This document shows positions 22,674-32,200 of a stretch of DNA of 64,000 nt, piece by piece. Source of the DNA: Rhynchopus sp. YZ270_cl-10 (Eukaryota; Euglenozoa; Diplonemea; Diplonemida; Diplonemidae); assembly GCA_964035575.1 (NCBI GenBank), contig OZ037889.1, positions 1,325,980 through 1,389,979 on the forward strand, read 5' to 3'. The position numbers were made by a program, and so were the translations under genes. The notes below the pieces were generated by a model. That model was not told where the DNA came from and searched no databases. It was given only the letters and a program-made list of their open reading frames with translations. Within the stretch, counting starts at the first letter, position 1. Each line of letters opens with the position of its first letter.

Positions 22674-22838
22674 TTGTCCCCCGGATCACACGTATTTTTT
22701 ACACTGGTGTCTTCTTCATGCTTCCCAGACCAACACATATGTGCAGACATGCCCATCACCCACAGGTGGCAAGTGGCAGGCTGCAGTAACCCATTGAAAT
22801 ATTGGTTTCAAAAAACGACCATATGGTTTATGCTACTG

Positions 22839-22850
22839 GCATGCTTCCCT
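22839..22850 (+). promoter_or_regulatory. -48 promoter box, SL gene 5
   Basis: GCATGCTTCCCT, with the core at 22843, 48 nt before the exon at 22891. Confidence 0.75.
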
Positions 22851-22890
22851 GAGCATATACATGTCGAAAGCTGTGTAGAGAAAAAGAGCA

Positions 22891-22985
22891 ACCAACGATT
22901 TCTAAAGCTACAGTTTCTGTACTTCATTGGTATGGAAGCATGAAGATTACTCTTCTCACACAACTTTGTCAAAACATGGCCGGTT
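22891..22985 (+). pseudogene. SL RNA: SL RNA gene 5, 5' part, split by a LINE
   Basis: Exon 22891-22929, donor, stem II (GAAGATTACTCTTC variant) and CAACTTTGTC are present. The gene is broken inside the 3' stem at ATGGCCGGTT (22976-22985). The remainder (TCGAAAGAGACTGGCC plus T6) is at 34058-34079, beyond the 11-kb LINE. The gene is therefore an insertional knockout, while its promoter box is still intact. Confidence 0.93.
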
Positions 22986-23104
22986 ACAGGGGACCATTTT
23001 TTACAGGGGACCATTTTTTACAGGGGACCATTTTTTACAGGGGACCATTTTTTACAGGGGACCATTTTTTACAGGGGACCATTTTTTACAGGGGACCATT
23101 TTTT
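22986..23104 (+). repeat. 5' tandem repeats of the LINE (7 x 17 bp)
   Basis: Seven perfect copies of ACAGGGGACCATTTTTT form the extreme 5' end of the element, directly after the target-site duplication. Tandem 5' repeats in retrotransposons often carry promoter activity; that role is inferred here. Confidence 0.9.
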
Positions 23105-23116
23105 ACACATTACAAC

Positions 23117-23174
23117 ACACTTGTCCTTTCTTTTTACCCTCCCTCCCTCCCCCTTTCCTTTGTTTTATTGTGAG
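23117..23174 (+). promoter_or_regulatory. Candidate SL trans-splice acceptor of the LINE
   Basis: A long C/T tract (TTTACCCTCCCTCCCTCCCC and following) ends at the first AG, 23173-23174, about 120 nt upstream of the first in-frame ATG. This is the usual form of a euglenozoan trans-splice acceptor. Confidence 0.5.
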
Positions 23175-23296
23175 CCTTGTACGCCTCCACGGGGCGGTCC
23201 CTGGGCAACGGTTGAGGAGTGCAGGCCGGCGAAGCGCAAGGCGTAGTGTGTCTTGTCCTTCTTTGTTTTCGTTTTTTGGTTTTTGCCTTTTTAAAA

Positions 23297-26200
23297 ATGA
23301 GGAGGAAGGCCCTTTTGGGGGCGTTGTGGGTGGTGCTGCATGTCTGCATCAGCAGCAGCAGCAGGTGCTACACCAACAGCAGCAGCAACAGCAGCAACAG
23401 CAGCAACAGCAGCATATGCTACACCAGCTGCAACTGCAGCAGAAGCAACAACGGTAGCAACAAGAGCAGCAACAGCAGCAACAGCAGCAACAGCAGCAAC
23501 AGCAGCAACAGCAGCAACAGCAGCAACAGCAGCAACAGCAGCAACAGCAGCAACAGCAGCAACAGCAGCAACAGCAGCAACAGCAGCAACAGCAGCAACA
23601 ACATAAGCTGCATCAACAGCAGTAGCAGGAGCACCAACATCAGGAGCGGCAGCTTCCTATGCTACAACAGCTTCCTCATCAGTGGCAGGAGCCCCATTCC
23701 CCCCCTTTTTTACCCCAAAAAGAGGCCTCTTGAGCCCAACAACCCAAGCAGCTGCAGCTTTGATAGCAGCAACAAAAACGTGTGTGGAGGCAACAAAGTA
23801 AAGAACTGTTGTCATAACAACCCACACCCCCCTTCCCCCCATGATATCCCCAAAAAGAGGCAATGTATGCCCAACCACATCAGTGGCTGCAACTGTGATA
23901 GCAGCAAAAACGAAATCTTCGGAGTCCTGGGTGGGGTCCCAGTATCACCCCTGGTGTGCAGCAGCAGTTCCAAAGGCCTTTACAGCAGCAGTTCCAACAG
24001 CAGGCTCTACAGCTTTTTCACCAGCAGTTCCAAAGGCTTCAGCAGCAGCGGTTCCAACAGCAGGTCCAACAGCAGGCACAACAGCAGTTTAAACAGCAGT
24101 TCCAACGGCTTCTGCAGCAGCAAGAGCGTTTCCAAAAGCAGTTCCAGCAGCAGTTCCAGCAGCAGTTCCAACAGCAGGCACAACAACAGTTTCAACTGCA
24201 GTTCCAAAGACTTCTGCAGCAGCAGCTCCAACAGCAGGTCCAACAGCAGGCACAACAGCAGTTTCAACAGCAGTTCCAATGGCTTCTGCGGCAGCAGCTC
24301 CAACGGCGGGTCCAGCAGCGTCTCCAACAGCAGTTCCAGCAGCAGTTCCAACAGCAGGCACAACAGCAGTTTAAACAGCAGTTCCAATGGCTTCTGCAGC
24401 AGCAGTTCCAACAGCGTTTCCAAAAGCAGTTCCAGCTACAGGCACAACAGCAGTTTCATCAGCAGTTCCAAGGACTTCTGCGGCAGCAGCTCTAACGGCA
24501 GGTCCAACAGCAGTTCCAACAGCAGGCTTAGCAGCAGTTTCAACAGCAGTTCCAAAGACTTCTGCAGCAGCGTTTCCAACAGCCGTTCCAGCAGCAGTTC
24601 CAACAGCAGGCACAACAGCAGTTTAAACAGCAGTTCCAATGGCTTCTGCAGCAGCAGTTCCAACAGCGTTTCCAAAAGCAGTTCCAGCAACAGGCACAAC
24701 AGCAGTTTCATCAGCAGTTCCAAGGACTTCTGCGGCAGCAGCTCTAACGGCAGGTCCAACAGCAGTTCCAACAGCAGGCTTAACAGCAGTTTTAACAGCA
24801 GTTCCAAAGACTTCTGCAGCAGCGGTTCCAACAGCAGGTCCAACAGCGTCTCCAAAAGCAGTTCCAGCAGCAGTTCCAACAGCAGGCACAACAGCAGTTT
24901 CAACTGCAGTTCCAAAGACTTCGGCAGCAGCAGCTCCAACAGCAGGTCCAACAGCAGGCTTAGCAGCAGTTTCAACAGCAGTTCCAAAGACTTCTGCAGC
25001 AGCGTTTCCAACAGCCGTTCCAGCAGCAGTTCCAACAGCAGGCACAACAGCAGTTTAAACAGCAGTTCCAATGGCTTCTGCAGCAGCAGTTCCAACAGCG
25101 TTTCCAAAAGCAGTTCCAGCAACAGGCACAACAGCAGGCACAACAGCAGTTTCATCAGCAGTTCCAAGGACTTCTGCGGCAGCAGCTCTAACGGCAGGTC
25201 CAACAGCAGTTCCAACAGCAGGCTTAACAGCAGTTTTAACAGCAGTTCCATAGACTTCTGCAGCAGCAGTTCCAACAGCAGGTCCAACAGCAGCACCAAC
25301 ATCAACAGCAGACGCAGCAACAACAACTTAGGGGGTGGTGAGCGAGGTATGCTGGTGTTCGGGGTCAGCCTTGAGGGGCGAGAAGGACAGAGTGGCTGTG
25401 TGATGATGCGGGGGTGGCAAAAGGGGTGTGTACAGATAGAGTTTTGGTTCGACTGGTGGTGCAACCTCTGGGAGGTCTTCACCTCCTTGCGTCAACCTGA
25501 CCCCTGCTGGGTAGTCGAGGCACCTGAGTGGGGAGTGTTTGTGTCGTTCGCGGTCCTGGATCTGTGGAAGGACAGACGCGCCCCTACCCTCAGTCATCTC
25601 ATTTTGTGGCTAGTGGGCAGGAGGACCAGGAGGACGCGACGAGGACACCGGTCCTTGAACTGGACCAAGTCACAGGCGGGCAGGCTCCGTCGGCGCAAGG
25701 CGCCCTGCAATCGTCCGCCCTCTCCGGCAGCGCACCCAGTTTTCCGCAGGATCAGGGTCGCCGATGCGTTGAGAGGTGCTTTGCAGTGTGTGGCCATCTG
25801 GGTTCTGGTTTTTGTGGGGTCTGAGCTTGGGAGGTCAGCGCCACATGTTTTGGGTTGCGCGCTTTTTCGGGACGCGGAGGTGCTGGGGGTGGGTCTGCTG
25901 CGGGGACTGTGCCGCGTTCGGAGAGGATGGCGGTGGCTGGAAGGGGCGAGCGAGCGAGTGCGCCGATGGACCGGAGGGATCCGAGTGGCTGCCAGCTTGG
26001 TGAGGGCCAGTGTGGTGGGTCAGTTGTCGGTGTGTGCAGCCGAGTGGGTGTGGGTTGCATGGTCCGCAGGTGGTTGTTTGGCGGGTTTTGTGGCACTGGT
26101 CGGCGTCGCGCGCCCACTTGGCTGGGTTCTTCTCTTGGAGGTGCGCCGTGTGGCAGCACGCAGGTGGACTCGTAGGATCGGGATGGCATTTGGCATGCTG

Positions 26201-29200
26201 GTGGTGTCCCTACTGGTCTTGCTGTCGTTGTTGTGGCGAGCGGTGACGCCCTGGGACCTGCGCCCTGCCCCTGCTGATCCGGAGCACCCGATCAGCTTGT
26301 CCCCGTTTGCGTTGACCGGTGGGTGCGCAAACGTGAACGCTCCTGCGTATACAGAGCAAGCGGTGTCTGTGGACGCGACTCTGGCGAAGTTTGGAGCTAA
26401 ACGCATCCCCAACGTGTCCACAAATGATTGTGGTTATGTGGCACTACACCTCTGGGACCACGACACGCAGCCGGACGTGAGGGCAATGCGCAAGCAGCTG
26501 TATGACACAGCAGTGGAGGTGTCGAACCGCCTGGTGCAGGTGCTGGGGTCGCAGGAGGCCATGACGGAGTTTGCCAATGGTGTGACCGGCGAGGCCCACC
26601 TCAACCACTTGGGGCTTCAGCTCACCGCGACAGCATCCCGCATCAACATCGTGGTGGTGCAGGCGTCGGAAGAGAACCCCCTCGTGCGCATCACCCCTGG
26701 TAGCAAAAGAGTCGCCAAGTCGTACGCGGAGAGCTTCCAAGCGAAACTTCCCACGGTCGTCATCGCTCTCTGTGACTCTCACTTTGAGGCAGTGGAGCTT
26801 GTCCCGGAGGTGGGGAAGACCAAGGAGGGGATGGCAGAGAAGATGAGGAAGGAGGCTCGGCAGGCAGTGCTGGACACAGCGCATTTGGATGGCATCATCC
26901 CCACCAACACCACCACCACCGCCCCCCTGGCTACCAAGCTGGGACACATCAATGCGGATCGGGTGTTCTGCCCCTTTGATGGATGCAGAGCGGGAATTTT
27001 GTCTTCGAGTGATGCGGTCGGGGGCCTGTCTCGTAAGGGCTTGCTGCAGCACATGCGTCGCCACCAGGCGGATGGAGCGTACATCCCCGACGAGCTGTTG
27101 GGCCACTTGGGCATGTCGCGCTGTGCGAACGATCAGTGCGACATGCTATTGCCGCAGAGCAAGGAGGTCTGCAACACCTGTACGGTGCACTTTGGCGAAG
27201 AAGGCTTCACCGCTCCGTCTCCCTCCAGTCGAGGAATGCTGACAGATCAGGATGACCTCCCCTCCTTTGAAGTCATGGGGACCACCAGGATCCAGCTGAA
27301 GGGCGGGTGCCCAGACAAACACCTGCAGCTGTACAGCGAGCTCTTCCTGAGGGTTCTTATGGACATCCTTGAGTACCAAGACGAGGTGGCCTGGAAGCGC
27401 CTTGCACTGTTCTTCACTGTGTTGCACCGGACACGGACAGAACGAGGGGGCAAGGACCAGGAGCGACGTTTGACGAGCACTTGGGGGAAGGACTTGGAGG
27501 CTTGGAAGGCTGGCCAGTATGTCGCCCTGTGGGAGCAAACGGTAGAGGAGCGGAAGCCAAGGCCCTCTGGGTGGTCGGACGAGGACACTGACGAAGGGAG
27601 ACGGAAGCGCACCATCGCCAAAGCGAGAGCAGGACTCCCGAGCCAGGCCATGTCTTGCGCTACCAGCGACGGCCTCGCCCCACAGACACCGGCGACGCTG
27701 GAAAAGCTTCAGACGAAGCACCCAGCCGCTGCCGACTCCAAGGCCCTGGAGCAGGCGGATTGGCCCCAGCCTCAGGAGGTCCCACCGGTGACAGTGGTGG
27801 AGGTGATGAAGGCCCTGCGGAGCATGCCGAAGTCATCGGCGGCGGGTCCCTCGAACGTGACGGGCGCGCACCTTCGTACACTTTGCCTACAGAGGCGGGC
27901 TAAGGGCACTTTGGCAGCGCTGGCCGCAGTGTTGACGTCTTTGGCACGAGGAAATGCTCCAGTGGAGGTGGCTGAGTTCTTCGCCGGCGCTAACTTGGTG
28001 GCTCTCCGGAAGCCTGCAAAGGGGCCGGGCCTGGAGGAGGACGTGCGACCGATTGCGGTTGGGGACACTCTCCGCAGACTGGTGGGAAAGATTCTGTCGG
28101 CGCGAGTGCGGGTGCCTGCTAGGACGCTTCTTCTTCGAGGGAACCAGGTGGGGGTGGCAACGGCAAGGGGGGCGGCAGTGGCGACTGATGTTATCTCGCA
28201 GTACGCCGTGCGCAACCGCGGAAAAGGTAAAGTCATTTTGAAAATTGACTACCGTAACGCGTTCAACTGCGTAGACCGCCTGTCGATGCTAAGAGCGGTC
28301 GACGCGAACCTCCCCGAGCTGGCCCCATGGGTGCGATGGTGTTACCTGGAGCCCTCCAGCCTGTATTATGGTGGAGATACCATAAGGTCACAGCGCGGAG
28401 CTCAACAAGGAGATCCCTTGGGCCCGCTTCTCTTCTCCCTGACCATCCACCAGATGGCGCTAGAGCTGAAGGGGCACCCAGGCCTGGATGGGACTTTGTG
28501 GTACCTCGATGACGGCTCTCTGCGGGGGTCCCCTAAGGCGGTTTTTGAGGCGTACCAGGTTCTGCGCACTCGTAGCTCCGAACTGGGGTTGGAGGTGAAC
28601 GCGAACAAGTGTGAGCTCATCTCCACTGGTGGCGTCTCCAAGGAGGATCTCGAGGCCGTGGGGTTCACGTTGAACGAGGGTGGACAGGACGCCATGGGTG
28701 AAGGCGGGTTTCGGCTGTTGGATGTGGATGGGTTCGATTTCTTGGGCATCCCCATTGGGTCTGCGGCTTTCTGCGAGGAGTACATGGCCCGGAAGGTGGA
28801 CGATTCCCGCCGCAACCTGGAAGCCCTTGTGGACCTCGGGGACTCCCAGGCAGCCTTCTACGTACTGAGATACTGCGAAGGCTACTGCCGCATGGTGTTC
28901 TACATGCGGGGGATCCCACAGTGCGCGGAGTACCTGACGGCTTTTGACGACCTGATTGACAGGTGCCTGGCTGCGCTTCTGCATGACCCGGATGGGGCGC
29001 TGCCGGAGTTGGCAAGGGCGCAGGCGGCGCTTCCTGTGGCGCTTGGGGGGCTGGGTATCCGTCGCACAGTGGACCATCGGACGGCTGCGTCCCTCGCCTC
29101 TCAGTCAGGGAACCTGCAACTGTCGCAGGCCTTGGACCCTGCCTTCACCTGGGATGAGGAGAGATGGAACAGCGCGGCTGAGGAGTACAACTCCAGGGTA

Positions 29201-32200
29201 CCGGTGGCGTTTCACGTGGACAGGGCTCAGCCGAAGAAGATCCTGGAGCAGCAGAGTCTGTCATCTGCGGTGATTGACGCCCAGGCAGACAAGTTGATGC
29301 AACAGCTCTGCATGCGAGACCGAGCACGGATGAAGTCCCTTCTCCTGCCGCTTTCTGGGACGTACCTCACGGCGACACCCTCAGCAAGGAACCAGATGTC
29401 TTCAGCGGACTTTGCGGTTGTGACCCGTTTCCGACTAGGGGTGGCCATCCATGCGGAGGGAACGACTTGCTCGGCATGTCAGGGGGGGCAGAAAAGGGTT
29501 GTCATGGACTCCTTTGGCGACCACACCTTTGGCTGCCCCTACGCCAAACACCGCGTCGCCCGCCACAACGCCTTGCGGGATTCGGTGTACAGAGCGGCTC
29601 AAGGGGCGGGCTTGGACCCTGCTTTGGAGGAGACCGTGAGAGTGGATTTGGAGTCGAAGAAGCGGCCAGGCGACGTCTACCTCCCAGTAGGAGTGGCGGA
29701 AAATGGACCTCGTTGTTTGGACATCACCCACGTGTGCCCCACCTTGCCTTCCTACAGAACAGGGGCCTCGAAGTTTGTGGGCTGGTCGGCGAAGAACCAG
29801 GGCCAGGTCAAACGGGAGAAGCACGAGCGGGATTTGAACAAGATCAACACCAAGTTCTCCCCTATTGTGTTTGAAGCCTTCGGGGGTGCAGGCGACGAGG
29901 CGAACCTCTTGATTGCGCAGCTTGGAGGCCTGACGACGGGACAGACGTCGCACCTGACAGGGTCGGCAGAGTTGCGCATCCGGGAGAGCATTGCGGTGGC
30001 GTACCAGAAAAAGGTCGCATCTTCCTTTCTGGAGCGGGGTGCTATGTGTGTAGGGATTGCCACCCTGAAGCGGGAGCCGTGTGTGGAGGTAGATGTGGCA
30101 CCGTCTGCAGAGGACATGGACCGGTTTGGACGCCGCAGTGCAGGGGCCGTGGAACCTCTCTGTGATGATGCGAACCCTGACGACGATATGAGTCGTCCTG
30201 CTCCAGACCGGTCGGAGGAGCAGCAGGGGAAGCGCAAGAGGGACGTGAAGCCGGACCACGTGGAGCCACCGAGGAAGCGGACCGGGAGGTTCGATTCGGC
30301 TACCGTGATTCCGGAAGGGCCGGGTCTCGATGTGGTGCGTGAGTGGGAGTTTTTGCGTGAGTGCCCGGCAGCGCAGAGGCCTCGGGCGACGGAACAGGCG
30401 GCCAAGCTGGGAGCCTCGAAGGTGACTTGGTCGTTTGTGGCGGGGGACTGTGCTTTTGAGGCTTTGCTCTTCGCCACTGGGCGCACGGATTTGTCGGTGG
30501 AGGGTCTGCGCCAGGCGGCAGTGAAGAAGGTCCAGGGCCGCGCTGATCTGTCGAGTGCGGCTGTCCCTAATTTTGGGGTCTGGCAGCGGCTGATGACGAG
30601 TGGGGACAGAGGAGACGAGCGTACGTGGGCGGATGCCATTGCAGTGGCGGGGGCAGGGGAGGCTCTTGAGGTATCTGTGGTCATCCTCAACGAGTTCGCC
30701 CGCCCTTCTCTGATGGTGCCAAGAAAACGGCCTAAGGCAGTGGTCCTTCTCCTCCACTCGGGTGACCAGGATGCGGCAGATGGATCCGGCAGTATCCCGG
30801 GACACTACGAGCCCCTCACCATGGACCCGGCTCTGCAGCAGCACATCCTGTCTTTTGAGGCCACAGGTGGTAAGGGGGAGTGCCAGTCAGAGCGCCCCAT
30901 GGCTTTTGTGGGAGCGAGGGAGGCGGAGGCGTCGAACACTTTCCTGCAGTGCGAACAATGCAGCAAGCTCTTCGATGCGTCGGACGCACACTTCTGCTGT
31001 CACACGTGTGGTGGCTTGGCATGTCTGCACTGCGCTCAGGGGTCCAAGCACTGCCCTCTGTCGCAAATTGGCAGGGCGGAATACTTCAGTGCCCTGTCTT
31101 TTTTGCACTCGAATGTTCCGGCTCAGGCTGCCTCTGCGGAGGGGAGCGGAGACCCACCACCTAAACGGGCTCCTTCTCCAGCAGTGCCAGCTCCCGAGGG
31201 CGAGGACGTCGAGGAGGTAGACACGCCAATGGCGGGCGAAGAGGGGCAGCAGGCAGAACAGAAGCAGCAGAAGCACGAGAAGCAACGGAAACAGCAGAAG
31301 CAGCAACAACAAAAGGCGGACCAGGAGAAGAAGGAAGCGTTGCAGCGTGCGTCGGACGCGTGGCAGCAAGCCCTGGAGGTACGGCGGGAGCATCGTCGGT
31401 CGTGGGGACCGGATTTGGCCGCGCTTCGGGGCACTTTTGGCGACCGCCAGCAGGAGTTGAGTCGTTTCCTGGAGGAACAGAATGTGCGTCTGGACCAGGC
31501 GAAGGCGGCGGACAGGCATCGTGTGGAGGAGCTGACCGCCAGGCACAAGCGGGAACTCGCAGAGGACGCGAAGAGGATGCATGCGCAGTACTTGGAAGAC
31601 TGCGATCGGCACCCCGAAGCAGGAGAGTCGCTCCGGGCGGAGTATGACAGGCAACGCTGCGAGAGGCATTACGCCATCGCAGCTAAGCATGAGTCGGAGC
31701 AGAAGGCGACCACTCTGGTGTTGACGGCGGTGAACCTCTCCCGACAGCTGGAGGCAGAACGCATGGTGGCATACGGGCGGTGCTTTGGGGTGGTGTGCGA
31801 AGGGCGGCTATTCCTCCCCTGCCATGCGGTGCGGAGAGCGGTGGGCGACGACCCTGAAGGACTCGAACCTGACTGTGTCGGCGACTGGATGGCTCTCTTT
31901 GGTCCTCAAGGTGCTTCTCCGTGCCCGGGCGAGTTCCTGTACTGCTGGGCGACACAGCAGCCGTGGAGTGGGAACGGGGAGGGGGACGGTGATTGCCCGG
32001 AGTCGGTGGTCGCCCGTCAGGCGGTTAGGAAGATAGCAGGGGAGGCCGGATACTGCGACACCTGGGGCAAGACCAGCGCGGTCATCGTCGTTCGGGAAGG
32101 CAGGGTCAGCTGGGGAACCCCTTCTCGGGATCAGCTGGAGGAGGAGGTGGGGCGACAGGCCGAGGCGGCAGACACCGAGGTGCGTGTGAAGGTGGAGGAG

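Larger units (their letters stand above)
20870..22890. repeat. SL RNA gene tandem repeat units (spacers)
   Basis: SL genes recur at 398, 435, 419 and 578-bp spacing. Spacers share a block beginning CCCCTTCAGAAG (20890, 21278, 21710) and a downstream block CACAAGAAGCAAA. The 578-bp interval carries U6. Part of the third spacer (22060-22235) is a copy of 20614-20790 from the diverged satellite flank. Confidence 0.8.
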
